NCBI GenBank assembly: GCA_964521105.1
Contig: CAZFPO010000009.1
Coordinates: forward strand, 1-55,927
Reading direction: 5' to 3'
DNA: 55,927 nt
Source: JAQUGA01 sp964521105
Lineage (GTDB): Bacteria > Bacteroidota > Bacteroidia > Bacteroidales > WCHB1-69
Both the position numbers and the translations under genes were made by a program. How positions within the stretch are numbered: position 1 is the first letter of the stretch; each line of letters opens with the position of its first letter. Shown here piece after piece: positions 1 through 12,949 of this stretch. The notes below the pieces were generated by a model. The model worked only from the letters and a program-made list of their open reading frames with translations, did not search any database and had not been told where the DNA came from.

Positions 1-73
1 TAGTGTTTAAAAAAGTGTGTATTTCAGCATTTCAAATCGACAACATATATCTTTTTAGGAAAGCATAAAACAA

Positions 74-104
74 AAAGAGGCTGCTCTTTCGAGACAGCCT
101 CTTT
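74..104 (-). terminator. Rho-independent terminator of the giant surface-protein gene
   Basis: A perfect 10-bp inverted repeat (AAAGAGGCTG at 74-83, CAGCCTCTTT at 95-104) with an 11-base loop lies 19 bases past the stop codon at 123-125. Read on the minus strand the stem is followed by a T-rich run (complement of 61-73). This is the classic shape of an intrinsic terminator for the minus-strand gene ending at 123. Confidence 0.85.
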
Positions 105-122
105 ATTAGAATTAGAACTTAA

Positions 123-3100
123 TTATTGTTGTTTAACAATTCTTACCGTTTTAATTTCGCTATTGCTAATTAAACGAATGAAATAAACACCAACATTATA
201 TTGTTCCATTTGAAGAGTATTATTACCCGCTTCAACTTTTTGACTTAGAACTAAGCGACCAGTAATATCAACAATTTGCATATCGTAAGCTTTGTCAGCA
301 ACAATATTGAAAATTCCAGTTGATGGATTTGGGTAAACCGAAATTCCATTGATACTGTTTTCGTTGATAGAAGTTACATCTTGATAGTTTGCAACTAATG
401 TTGTCGCAGCATTTGGCATGGTATAGCTGAAACTTGGAGATGTACTTACCACGGTAGCACCGTTTGTCCAATTAAGGAAGACAAAGTTTGCACTTGCTGG
501 AGTAGTTGAAACCGAAACAGTAGTGCCTTCAGCATAGCTACCAGCACCACTAACTGAACCAGCAGCAACTGGGTTAACTTGTAGCGTTAAAGGATATGTA
601 ATCACAGCGAAATTAGCTGTAATAACTTTATTCTCAGCAGGCATTGTAAAGTTATAAGGAGTTGTTGTACTTAAAACGGTTGCACCTTCAGTCCAGTTTA
701 CAAATTGATAACCAGTGGCAGGAGTAGCTGTTAAACTAACATCTTGTCCTACATTGTATGTGCCAGCACCAGTTGTAGTTCCTGAAGCTGCTGGAGCAAC
801 GTTAACGGTTACAGTATAATCAATTGCAACAAAGTGTGCTGTTAAAGCAACGTTAGCTGCAGGCATAATGAAACTGTATGTTGCATTTGTACTTACTTCA
901 CCAGTACCATCTGTCCAATTTACAAAGTTGTAACCAGCAACAGGAGTAGCAACTAATGTAACATTGTTTCCAACATTATAGTTTCCAGTACCTGTTACAG
1001 TACCACTTGCAAGAGGATCAATAGTAACTGAAACAGAGTAATCAACTGCTGTAAAGTTTGCAGTTAATGCAACGTTTGAAGCAGGCATTGTAAATATGTA
1101 AGTTGCACTTGTACTAACCACGCCATTTGCGTCTGACCAGTTCTCAAATATGTAGCCAGCGTTTGGAGTAGCCGATACTGTAACATTGTTTCCAACATTA
1201 AAAGTACCAGTACCAGTTACATTACCACCAGCAACAGGATTTGCAGTAAGCGTTACATTGTAATCAATGGCAGCAAAATTAGCGGTTAAATCAACATTAG
1301 CAGCACCCATTGTAAATGTTAATGTATTAGCTGTGCTTACAACGCCAACCGTATTTGTCCAATTTACAAATGTGTAACCAGCTTCTGGAGTTGCAGTGAT
1401 TGTAACTTCATCACCTACATGATAAACTCCTGTTCCAGATACTGTACCAGTTGCGATTGGGTCGATAGTAACTGCAACATTGTAGTCATTTGCAGTATAA
1501 TTAGCAACAGCTGTTACATCATTTGATGGCATATTGAACGTATAAGTAGTTGTGGTTGCAACTTCGGTTCCGGCAACAGTCCAGTTAACAAATGTGTATC
1601 CTGCGTTAGGAGTAGTTTCTAATGTAACGCTTTGACCAAATGTATATGTTCCAGTACCTGTAATAGTACCAGCACCAACAGGTAGGGTAGAAGCAGCTAC
1701 AGCGTAATTAACCAACGCAAAGTTTGCAGTTAAGTTAACATTTGCTGCAGGCATACTAAATATGTGAGGATTCATTGTACTAACTTCACCATTTACATCA
1801 GTCCAGTTAACAAATTCATAACCCTCAGCAGGAGTAGCGGTTAAAGTAACTAGATCACCAACGTGATAAGTTGTTCCTTCACCGGTAACAGTACCAGAGG
1901 TTAATGGATTAATTGCAACAGCTACGCTATAATCTATAGCTGCGAAGTTGGCAACCAATGTTTTATTGGAAGTTGGCATGGTATAATCAAATGAAGCATT
2001 AGTACTTACTATAACAAAGCCATCTGTCCAGCTTACGAATGTAAAACCAGCAACAGGAGTAGCAGTTAATGCTACAACAGTACCATCAACATAAGAGCCA
2101 GCTCCAACAACGTTTCCTGAATTTGCAGGAGAAACGGTTAAGTCTAATTCATAAGTTGTTGTTCCAGTTAAAATAAAGTTTGCAGCAATAGTTACATTGT
2201 TTGCAGGCATATTAAAGCTGTAGTTTGCATTTGTGCTAACTTGAGAGCCATTTACTGTCCAATTTAAGAACTCGTATCCTGCTTCAGGAGTAGCTACTAA
2301 ACTAACTACATCATTATAATTATAAGTTGCATTATTTCCTGTAACACTACCACCAATAGCTGGGTTAACATTAACGGTTAAGGTATAATCTATTTTCGCA
2401 AAGTTAGCTACACCTGTAATGTCAGATGCTGGCATTGTGAAAGTAAATGGATTAGCAACTTCAGAACCTAAATTACTTGTCCAATTTACAAATGCATATC
2501 CAGTAGCTGGAGTAGCAGTAAGCGTAACGTTGTTGTTATAGTTATATGTACCAGCACCAGTTGTAGTACCACCATCAACTGGGTTAGAGGTTAGTGCAAT
2601 TGTGTAATCAACTATTGTATAATTAGCAACAACACTAACGTTGTGTGAAGGCATGTTGAAGTTATATGTTAACGCAGTGCCAACTTCTGTTCCGGCAATT
2701 GTCCAGTTAACAAAGTTGTAACCAATAGCAGGAGTTGCAGTTAGAGTAACAGCATTACCAAAATTATACGTGCCAGCACCAACTACTGAACCACCCACAA
2801 CAGGATTATTTGTAACTACTACATTGTAATCAATTGCAGCATAGTTCGCAGTGTAATTTAGGTTATTTGCTGGCATTGCAAAAGTAAATGGATTTGCAGT
2901 GCTTACAACACCATTTATATCAGTCCAGTTAACAAAAGTATAACCTTCGGCTGGAGTTGCAGTGAGGGTAACATTAGCTGCTTCTTCATACGAACCAGAA
3001 CCTGTTACAGTTCCGTTTGCTGAAACCACAGAAACAGTATAAGTTGGAATTGGGTTAACAATTACAGTAACAGTCCATACTTTTTCAGTTCCATCTTCCG

Positions 3101-6100
3101 CAGTAACTGTATAAGTTAAAGGATTTGTGAAATCTTGAGTTACACCAGAAGCTGGATTAATGGTTGCCATGGATGAAATTTCAATGGTTGGAATTACACT
3201 TGTAACAACGGTTCCATTAGGAACATTTATTGTTACAGTAGCATTTGTGCTATTTATTGTAGCAGGTCCAGTTTGTGTTAAGTTAGTAGCAAATGTAATT
3301 ATTTCAGCATCATGCATCATTGGAACACCTTTTACAATGATATCGTCGATACGTTGAGTACCATTTAAAGCAACAACTCCACCTCCAACACTGGTGTTTG
3401 AAGTCATTATCCAACGTACAAATAAATCAGATTGATTATAGGTTTCAACTGGTAATGCTTGATTAAATAAACTAGTAGTATAATCAGTGGCTACTGTAAT
3501 TTGGTTGTTTGCAAAATCAGTCCATGTACCTGCTGTTCCAATTTTATATTGAACTTTGAAATCGCGAGGACCAGTGGTACTTGAACGTTGAACAGATGAT
3601 AAAGTGATGTTTTTATACCCTTGTGTTGAAAAGTCAACAACCCAGTATTTTGTATCCATTCCTGCATTCCATCCATTAGCTAATGCTGAGAATGTAGTAA
3701 CACCAGCATTTGTATAGTTAATTACACCAGTTCCTACAGCACCTATGGTACGTGTTAAGTTAGCTGCAATTCCACCGTCAGCAATAGCATCATCTGGGTT
3801 ATTTGGGAAATCCCAATTAACTAAAACATAAGGAGCTTCGGTAACTGTAACAGTCCAAGGGATAATTACACTTACATCTTGAGCATGTACGTTATAGATA
3901 AATGGAGCCGTAAAGTTTTGTGCTATACCACTTGCAGGAGTGATGGTAGAGTATTGCGATGTTGTAATAGTAGGAACTAAACCATTTCGGTTTGTGCCAG
4001 CAGCAACTTCAATATGAACCGTATGGTTAACATTGTCAATTACAGCAGGTCCAGTTTGTTCTGGGAATGTGAAGGTTAAAATATCAGCAGCTTGACTTGC
4101 TGGATCAACAATTACGTTTACTGTCCATAATTTTGTAACTGAAACATCTTGAGCTGTAACCGTATAAACTACTGGTGAATTGAAGTTTTGTGCTACATCA
4201 CTAGAAGGATTAATAGTTGCAAATGTAGATGTAGTAATAGTAGGAATTAAACCATTTCTGTCGGTACCATAAGGAACATGAACATTAATGGTTCCAGTAG
4301 CAGATATTATTTCAGAAACACCAACTTGACCAGGTATAGTTAACGCAGTAATTTCGGCTTCTGTGCTAGGTGGTAAATTGTTAACGGTTACAGTCCATAC
4401 TTTAGTTGTATTATTTTCAGCAGTAACAGTATAAGGAACAGCGGCTGTGAAGTTTTGAGCCACATCACTTGCAGGGTTAATGCTAGCAAAATCCGAAACA
4501 GTAATGGTTGGAATTAACGCTGTTTTGTCGGTTCCATAAGGCATAGTAACTACAACAGTAGCAGTACCACCATCAATTACCGAGTTTCCAACTTGATTAG
4601 GAATAGTTAATGCAGTAATTTCTTTAGCACTACTTGGAGCTAAAACAATTACATTATCAATATACCAATTATATATCATAAAATGATTGCCATCAATTAC
4701 GTATGCAATGTAAGTGGTGCCATTTAAGTTAGTTGTAATTGGAACAGTTATGGTTGTACCTGAAGGTATGTCTCCTGAACCGGTTGCATAAGTATAGACG
4801 TCTGTCCAATTGGTTTTATCATTACTAGTTTGAATTTTCAAATTAGCACCAATATCGTCATCCCTATAATACGTTTTGAATTTTAGTTGAATTTCTGATA
4901 ACCCAACAGTGTTCAAAGCAGGCATAATGAGTCTTGAAATACCAGTGTTATTTTGATAAGATGCTTTCATTTCGTTGGCTGTGCCACCAGCTGAATTTGT
5001 AGTAGAAACCGTCCATCTGTTGGATGTTAATGCACCACTGTATGTTTGAGACCAACATGCTGGGAATGATGTGGTTGCAAAGTTTTCAGAATAAGGTAAG
5101 TTAATAACATTACAAGGAATGGTAACTCTTGTTGTTGCCGACCAAGCACCATAAACATCTTCAGCACATTTTGCACGAACACGAATGTCGTATTCTACAG
5201 CTTCCACTAAACCATTAATAGTGTAAGGCTTAGTTGTAGTTGGTACAACGGTCCAATCGATATCATAATCTACTCTCCAGTAAGCTACTTCCCATTCTTG
5301 GTCGGTTGTTCCTGCTGTCCAGTTTACGGTTGCACTCGATGGAGTTAAGGTGGTTGTTAAATTTTGAGGTGTAGCACATGCTTGTTGAATTATACTAATG
5401 TTATCAATAGCAATTGGAGGTTGATCACCACCACCACCATCGTTTTTCCATGAGAATACCAAACGATAAGTAGTACCTAAAATATTTGAAGGTAAAGCGA
5501 TGTTAGCAGTTTGCCATGCACTTTGTAAATTGTATCTGATAGCACCTACTTGATAAGCAGCATCAATTTCAGTTCCTTCAACTGGAGTAATTGTGGTAGG
5601 TATCATATAAACTTTTAAAAAGTCATACGAGCTTTCTCCTAGTCCTTTCCAATTAAATGTCATATCCACAGGATTACCAGTTGGGAAAGCAATATCACGA
5701 TAAATGTGAGTTATTGATGATGCACTTGAAGTAGTATATGCGTTTGAAGTACCATTGTCATTAGAAATGTATGCTGCTTGAGCACCGGTATTAAATGTAG
5801 CTGTACCGGCAAACCATTTGTTCGTTTGGGAGCCGTTTAATACAGTCCAATTTGTTAAACCAGTTTCAAAACCTTCAGTAAATGGAAGACCACTTGCTAA
5901 TTGGGTAGTATTGAAATTTACAACGGAGGTAAATTCACTAAAATCACCAGCACCACAATCTGTTCTTACTTTTACTTGATAAGAAGTGTTTGTTTCTAAA
6001 GGTGTAATATTGAAAGGATTTGAATTTGCGCTTACTACTGTCCATGATCCATCGGTTGGTTTTTTGTAACTGATTTCCCAAGAAGTGTCGGTTGGTTTAC

Positions 6101-7189
6101 CATTTACCCAAGCTATGCTTGCAGATGTAGCAGCAGGAGTAACAGTTAATGTATTTGGTTTAAAACAAGTTGGAAGAGCTTCAATGCTGATATCGTCAAC
6201 ATAAATACTACGATAAGTTCCACCATTTCCATGTTTTAAAGCAATAAACTTATCTGTACCAGCGTAATTATTTAAATAAAACTCATAAAGAGCATAGTTT
6301 GCTGTTAAATTAAATGTGTTGATAGGAGTAAATGTTGCAGCATTTGTAGGATCTGACATGGTTCCTAAAATGATTTGATATCCAGCATCTCCCTTAGCAT
6401 AAAATTTAACCTGAGTAGTATTCAAGTTTTGAACAATTCCTGGAGATATTAATAATATATTAGAAGCATTATCACTACTATTATAGAAATATGCGTGATT
6501 TGGAGTTGAGTTAGGTGTTCCAGTAGTAGTAGTTAATGAACCAGAAGTAGATACTACAAGTTTATTCCAACAATCAGGCATATTTGGAGTAGTAGCTCCA
6601 TCAAAGTTTTGAACTACTGGAATGTTTACATAATTACAAAGAGTTTTAAAGTTTTTAGCTTCAGTCCATACACTATTGTCACCACTTCCACAATCTGTTC
6701 TTACTTTTACTTGGTATGAAGTATTTGTTTCTAATGGAGTAATAGTGAAAGGATTTGAATTTGCTGTTACTACTGTCCATGAGCCATCGGTTGGTTTTTT
6801 GTAACTAATTTCCCATGAGGTATCGGTAGGTTTACCATTTACCCATGCGATACTTGCTGATGTTGTAGCAGGAGTAACAGTTAATGTGTCAGGTTTAAAA
6901 CAAGTTGGAAGAGCTTCAATGCTGATGTCGTCAACATAAATACTACGATAAGTTGAGCCGTTTCCATGTTTTAACGCAATAAATTTATCGGTACCAGCAT
7001 AATTGTTTAAATAAAACTCATAAAGAGCATAATTTGCTGTTAAATTGAATGTGTTGATAGGGGTGAATGTTGAAGCATTGGTAGGATCCGTCATGGTTCC
7101 TAAAATGAGTTGATATCCAGCACCTCCTTTAGCGTAAAATTTAACCTGAGTAGTATTCAAGTTTTGAACAATTCCTGGAGATATTAATA
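123..7189 (-). CDS. Giant T9SS-secreted surface protein, C-terminal part (interrupted by assembly gap)
   Basis: This is the C-terminal 2,345 or more residues of a modular secreted protein. The frame is open up to the gap at 7190, and an apparent TTG start at 7160 is an artefact. In order: the end of a jelly-roll (choice-of-anchor-like) domain; alternating FN3 and jelly-roll modules to about residue 850; three DUF5018-like repeats, a LamG-like insert and a fourth DUF5018-like repeat (about 850-1370); twelve InlB B-type repeats of about 74 residues, each with a GYxFVNW-like core; and a T9SS type A sorting domain in the last 83 residues (VYPNPSTG, then GVYFIRL). T9SS cargo crosses the outer membrane and is usually anchored at the surface or released. 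Adhesion or matrix binding is inferred from the repeats, and no enzymatic domain was seen. The frame joins the upstream part (7290-12382) if the 55-base overlap of the gap flanks is collapsed. Confidence 0.85.
375..3045 (-). repeat. Array of 12 InlB B-type (Flg_new-like) repeats inside the giant gene
   Basis: Twelve consecutive protein repeats of about 74 residues were counted by eye. Each begins near DYxVxVxxxP, passes a GxG(T/S)Y turn and a TATPxxGYxFVNWT core, and ends with a (T/N)FxMPxxNVxxxANF strand. They are divergent at the DNA level, so this is an old array rather than a recent expansion. Repeats of this kind form extended beta-rich stalks in bacterial surface proteins, and here they would place the N-terminal domains away from the T9SS anchor. 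Confidence 0.85.
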
Positions 7190-7585
7190 NNNNNNNNNNN
7201 NNNNNNNNNNNNNNNNNNNNNNNNNNNNNNNNNNNNNNNNNNNNNNNNNNNNNNNNNNNNNNNNNNNNNNNNNNNNNNNNNNNNNNNNNTAAAATTTAAC
7301 CTGAGTAGTATTCAAGTTTTGAACAATTCCTGGAGATATTAATAATATATTAGAAGCATTATCACTACTATTATAGAAATATGCGTGATTTGGAGTTGAG
7401 TTAGGTGTTCCAGTAGTAGTAGTTAATGAACCAGAAGTAGATACTACAAGTTTATTCCAACAATCAGGCATATTTGGAGTAGTAGCTCCATCAAAGTTTT
7501 GAACTACTGGAATGTTTACATAATTACAAAGAGTTTTAAAGTTTTTAGCTTCAGTCCATACACTATTGTCACCACTTCCACAATC
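6400..7585 (-). repeat. Near-identical 735-bp (245-residue) FN3 plus jelly-roll tandem module, split by the gap
   Basis: The DNA at 6400-6695 is identical to 7290-7585 (296 bases by hand alignment). The flanking FN3 and jelly-roll segments (about 5945-6420 and 6690-7189) are also highly similar at a 735-bp offset. Position 7135 is the same module position as 7290, so the scaffold gap falls in the second copy. 735 is divisible by 3, so any copy number keeps the reading frame. The copy number in the real genome is therefore uncertain. Confidence 0.8.
7190..7289. other. Assembly gap (100 N) within the giant gene
   Basis: Exactly 100 N. The 55 bases before the gap (7135-7189) are the same as the 55 bases after it (7290-7344), which suggests contigs meeting at a repeat with a k-mer-length overlap. 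Removing 155 bases puts the two coding parts in the same frame. Confidence 0.95.
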
Positions 7586-10500
7586 AGTTTTTACATAAAG
7601 AGTATATGGAGTATTTGCAGAAAGTGCTGAAGTTGAAGTTGATAAATTTGGGTGAGCAACTGTTCCCGTTGCAATAGCACTAGCAGTTGCAGCAGAATCA
7701 GATGCAACCACTTTCCAAATATAATTAGCTGGAGTGCCATTTACTGGAGCTGTCCAAGAAAAAGTTGCTCCACTTGGATTAATATTGCTAACTGTAACAG
7801 CTGTTGGTTCAAAACAAGTCGGAGTGACTCTTATGCGAATATCATCAACTAGAAGGCTGTATTGATCAGCAATTGAATAGGCATTAAATCCAAAGAAATA
7901 ATCACCAGTAGTAGACGGAGTAAAGTCATACTCGGTAAATTGCTGAGTTCCTTGTTCAATGGAAGGGAAGTCTTGTAAAACGTTTGTCATACTAGTTGAG
8001 GTAGCACTTAAGCCATAAGCAACTTTCAAACTTTCTGTTCCATAAGAAGAACTGCCACCATATTTGAAAGAAATTCTATATGATGTGCCTGCATTAAGAT
8101 GAAGTGCTTGTGTGTAGAACCAAGCGTTAGCGTCTTGAGTTGAATGATATGTATATTTTAATGCCTTACTGGTAAAGCCAGAACCAGGGTTATTTGCAGT
8201 GATCCAATTATTACCTAAACCAGCATTTTCTATGGAAGTACAAATTGGCATATTGGGAACCACAGCACTTTCGAAGTTTTGAGAATAAGGTAATGTACCT
8301 ACTCCACAGTCAGTAATAAATCCAAAAGGACCAGCCCAAGCACTTAATGTTCCACCACAATTTGTTTTAACAAAAAAGTCGTATTGTGTAGCTGTGGTTA
8401 AACCATTTGCTGTTGCTGTAGTTGTTGCTGATATACCGTTTGCAACAGTAGCTGCACCAGAGCCAGCACCGCGAGCAACAACAATCCAGTTATATCCAGT
8501 TGGAATACCTTCAGCAGGTACAGACCAATTTAAAACAGCACTAGTAGTTGTTATAGTTCCAGTATTTAATGCCGTTGGATTGCCACACGATGGTATTTCA
8601 CCAATTGAAAATTTATCCAAATACACGTACGCATCACCATTGCCATAATTACTAGTTCCTTCAAACCCAATTACTACATTATTTCCGCCAGAAACATATG
8701 CAGAAATATCAATGGTTTTTAAAACCCAATCTGTTTGAGCAGTTAAGTTATCAGCTAAGGTATTTGGGAATGTAACTCCACCATCAGTTGATAATAGTAC
8801 TTTGAAATTACCTCCAGTTGGGTTTTTCCACCAAAATTCAATTCTAGCTGAACTCAAAGCGGAAATATTATATGTTGGTGTTTTTAACATTGATTTATTA
8901 CCAGAGGAATTTACATATGAGTCAAAACGGAATCCTTTATTTTCATAACCAGTTGCATATGAAGTCCAACCATATGAAGAGCTAGTTGGTGTTCTAAGTT
9001 CTGACCAACATGAAGGTATTGTAGTTGCTTCAAAATTTTCAATATTAGGAAATGTTGAAATGACATTACATGGTGTAGTAGCATTTGCAGAAACACTAGC
9101 TGAAGAGTAATTTGAACTTTCGTCTACCGACCATGCTTTGTAATAATAAGCTGTATTTGCTGTTAAACTTGTATGGTTGTATCCAGTTGCAGCTCCTTTA
9201 TAAATAACTGTTCCACCACCAACAATTGCATCGTTAACAGCTAATGGAGTACCATTAACTGGAGTGCCAAATGTACTTGTAGAATTTGTAGCAACAATAA
9301 CATCGTTGTTAAAACTGTTTTTAGTCCATGCAAGGTTAATCTGAGAGGCACTAATTACTGTAGCAGTAAATGCAGTTGGTGCTAGCATTGTTGTATTAGC
9401 ATTTGCTGACACTCCACTGGAATAATATGAATTACCATCTACCGACCATGCTTTGTAATAATAAGTAGTACTTGCTGTTAAACTTGTATGATTAAATCCA
9501 CTAGCGGGTCCATTATAAATTACAGTACCACCTCCAGTTATTGGATCATTTACTGCATATGCAGTAGCTTGTACAGGTGTTCCAAAAGTACTTGTTGAAT
9601 TTGTAGCTATAATAACATTATTATCAAAACTGTTTTTAGTCCAAACCAGATTAATCTGAGACGCACTTGATGCTGTTGCCGTAAATGCAGTTGGAGCAGC
9701 AAGATTTGTATTTGCGTTTACCGTAACACCGGTAGAATAATCGGTGCCAGCATTTGAGAATAATTTATAGTAATAGGTAGTGTTTCCAGTTAAACTAGTG
9801 TGATTAATTGGTGAAGTTGTACCTATTGATAAAATGGTACCTCCAGCAAATGCATCACCTACTGCACCAGGAGCTCCCGATGGAGTGGTAAATGTACCAG
9901 TTGAATTCCATACAATAATAACATTATTACTACTTGCATTTGGAGTAAATGCAATATTTATTTGATTTGAAGAAATTGTGGTTGCGGTAACCGCACTTGG
10001 GTTTAATAAACCTGCTGCAATTCCATTAAATTCATTTGCTCCAACATCTGGTAATATTCCACGAACAGTACCATCAAAGTCATCAGTAATTGATATAGGT
10101 GTTGATACTGTATTACCACCACTTTCGCAATAGGTAGCTAATCCAGTATTTACTCTTAGGTTATAAGGAGTAGTTGCCGTGTTAATAAAGGTAGTGTTTT
10201 CAGCAAATGAACTAGCATCGCGAGGAGTAACTCTTGTTCTGAATTCATCACGAGTTTGATCACCTGTTGTGCCATCATGACATAGTAAATTACTTGCACT
10301 TGCCACACCTGCATACAATATATTATTATTAGAATTTGCATCATAATTATTTAATGCAGTTCCACTTCTGCGGAAGGCAACAGTTAAGCCTGTACCAGCA
10401 GGAGTTGAACTATTATTAATAATATTATTACGCATGTCTAATGATGCAGTTGTTGCAGTTGCATTAACTGTATGGAAAATACCCGAAGTTCCAAAGTTAG

Positions 10501-12382
10501 CACCACCAGTAGCGTTTAAATAAATAGTGTTGTGATAAACACCAATTGTTGAAGAAGAAGTTGAACTTGTTATGTTAATACCTCTAATCGCATCTGTTGA
10601 TGTTGATGTAGGTGCTTTTAAATCAGAAATAAAGTTGTTATATAAGTAACATGTACCCGATGAAACTGTTATCCCATTTACTTGCGCAACTGAAGTTGTT
10701 GCAACATTGTTTAAAAGGTTGTAAATATTATTATTGTATATTTTTACAGTGGTGCCTAAACTTTGTGAGATTCCATTAACTGAACCTGATACAGTCGTAA
10801 AAGTGTGTATTGTGTTATTATAGATATTCTTTGTTGCAGTGGACGAAGTATTTGTGTGAATACCATTTAATAATGATGAAGTAGAAGTATTAGTGCCGTT
10901 TATGTATAGGTTATAAATATTGTTGTTAAATATATTTTCAACGGTAGGACTACCATAGTTATAATAACCATAAATACTTGCAGAAGTTGTTCCGGATGAA
11001 GCAGTAAAACTATTGTCAAAAACATTGTTTCCACTATAAGTAACAATGCTTGTGCTGGCTCTTGTTAAGTAAATTGAACCTGATGCTCCGGTTTTAGTAT
11101 TATTTGACACGGTATTATTGTTCATAAATAGATTAGTGGATACTCCACCATCAATTCCTGTAAATGTTCCAGTGCCAGAAAGTGAATTGTTCTGAACAAC
11201 ATTATTATTCATATTCAAAGTTCCAGGAGTTATTGATGATGCACTATTTTGTAAACCAATTAATGAACCAGAAGTTGCACCAGTAATTGATGAATTTTGA
11301 AATGTATTGTTATTAATATTTAGAGTGCTTGTAGAGTTTGCAACTGTCGATTCACACAAAACACCAACTGCTGTACCTGTAGCGTTTCCTCCTATTACAG
11401 ATATTACATTGTTAGTGATATTTTGGATGAATGTTCCAATAGGAGTATTTGAAAACGCTGGACAAAAAACACCTCTTAATGTACCAGATGTTGTCCCAGC
11501 ACTTGAACTAGTAATATTATTGTAAGATATATTTAAATTGATTGAGTTACGAACCAGCACTCCATTAACCGTGCCTGAAACGTTAGAGTAAGAACTAAAA
11601 GTTCCCGTTGAACCATAATTGGAAATGATATTACCAGTTATGGCAGAAGTACCACCAATATCAACACCATTATTGTGATCTGCAGCTGCAGTTGGTCCAA
11701 CGATACAAATACCGTTATTTACATTAGATATACTATTTCCGTAAATTTTCAAATTACTATTACCACCATTAGTAGTTGTTGCAGTTGCAGAAGTAGTAAC
11801 TGCCGTAGCACTATGGGTTGAGTTGCTATAAATACCAAAAGTATTTTGATACGTTCTAACCAATGAAATGGTATTGTTTAAAATAGTGTTATTTTGTGCA
11901 CCATTTGTCGTAGTTTCGTACAACAAAGCAACACCCCATTCGGTCATTGTATTTGATGCAGCAGTGGTAACAGTATTCGCTGCGTTTTCTTGCATAACGA
12001 ATTCTTGAATGGTTATCCAATCGGCACCAATAATTTTAAAAATAGCATCATTTAATGCTCCAGCAGTTAAACTGCCCGAAGCGGTGATGGTATTTCCATT
12101 ACCTTTGATGATTACTTGGTTTGCATTGCTCGTTGAAGCAAATAATGCTGAGCCAGCACCACCAATTACGTATCCACCAGCAGGAGCTGTTTGAGGATTG
12201 CCTGCTAATAAATTTATTGTTGCACCACCAGCTCCAACACCTTCGGTGTTTAAAGCCGTAATTGCATCTTGAAGCGTTAAATAGTCACCAGGTACATTTT
12301 TAGTACCAGTAACTTGCGCTTGAGTTGTAAACCCTATTAATAACAGAGCAAACAACCAAAATGTAAATTTGAAATTTTTCAT
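7290..12382 (-). CDS. Giant T9SS-secreted surface protein, N-terminal part with beta-helix and FN3/jelly-roll modules
   Basis: The N-terminal part starts with a clear signal peptide (MKNFKFTFWLFALLLIGFTTQAQ). About residues 30-785 form a right-handed beta-helix region rich in NNxI and IYNN-type turns, ending in DVGANEFNG, a common end of such helices in Bacteroidota. Then come three FN3-like domains (about 795-1105), each with TYYYKxxSxxG, followed by alternating jelly-roll (ENFExxxxPxCW type) and FN3 modules up to the gap. The start is the ATG at 12382, directly before the signal peptide. It has no anchor of its own; the T9SS domain lies at the end of the 123-7189 segment. Beta-helices of this kind can bind or cleave polysaccharide, but no catalytic motif was recognised, so an adhesin role is an inference. 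Collapsing the gap gives one protein of about 4,034 residues. Confidence 0.85.
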
Positions 12383-12949
12383 ACTTGTTTTATTGGTTAT
12401 TATTAATTGTTTTTAAATAAAATCCGCCAGCAATTTTTTTAGACGGATTGCAAAAATACAACAAAATCATGTATGTATTAAAATAAATAACAATTATTTA
12501 TCAACATTTTGCAATCATTTTTGGTATTAAATGTTAAATTTTTTAAATAGTCAAAATTAAATATAAGATTCAGCTCTTTTAAAACTTGATTTTTTTGATT
12601 TTGTTCAAATGTTCTGATTTTTTAACTAATGTAGGTGTTGTTAGATGAGATATAAGGTGTAAAAAACAAAGCATGTTATAGTATAACGAGAACAACTAGT
12701 TATAGGTAAATTAATACTACGGATTTAAAGTAATAATTAAATAGGTTTTATCATATGGATTGCTTATCTTTATTTCAAGTTTGATATTTAAAATGAAGTA
12801 TTTATTGCTATTTTATGAAATGTTATCTACTTTAGATGTTATTTTGTTAGGTTCTTGTGAAAAAAAATTAAAAAAAAATAAACAATTTTGTGTATTGTAA
12901 CAAAAATGTATTAATTTTAAGGCATATTTGGGTTAAAAAAATATTTAAT
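12383..12949. other. Divergent intergenic region between two surface-protein genes
   Basis: These 567 very AT-rich bases separate two divergently transcribed T9SS cargo genes. Apart from the -7 candidate at 12451-12458, no RNA gene, convincing ORF or repeat was seen. It should hold both promoters. Confidence 0.6.
12451..12458 (-). promoter_or_regulatory. Candidate -7 element (TATTTTTG) for the giant gene
   Basis: On the minus strand the sequence matches the Bacteroidota sigma-ABfr -7 consensus TAnnTTTG, about 70 bases upstream of the ATG at 12382. No TTG was found at the ideal -33 spacing. A 6-bp inverted repeat (AATCCG/CGGATT, 12421-12448) lies in the predicted leader. Confidence 0.45.

Noticed and set aside
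3160..3357. Plus-strand ORFs inside the giant gene and other large genes
   Set aside because: They are antisense frames of low-complexity coding sequence without promoter, start context or family.
7160..7162. TTG at 7160 as the start of a separate 2,345-residue protein
   Set aside because: It is an internal leucine codon of a repeated module (QNLNTTQ), which occurs again in-frame near 6420; no signal peptide or promoter lies at this place.
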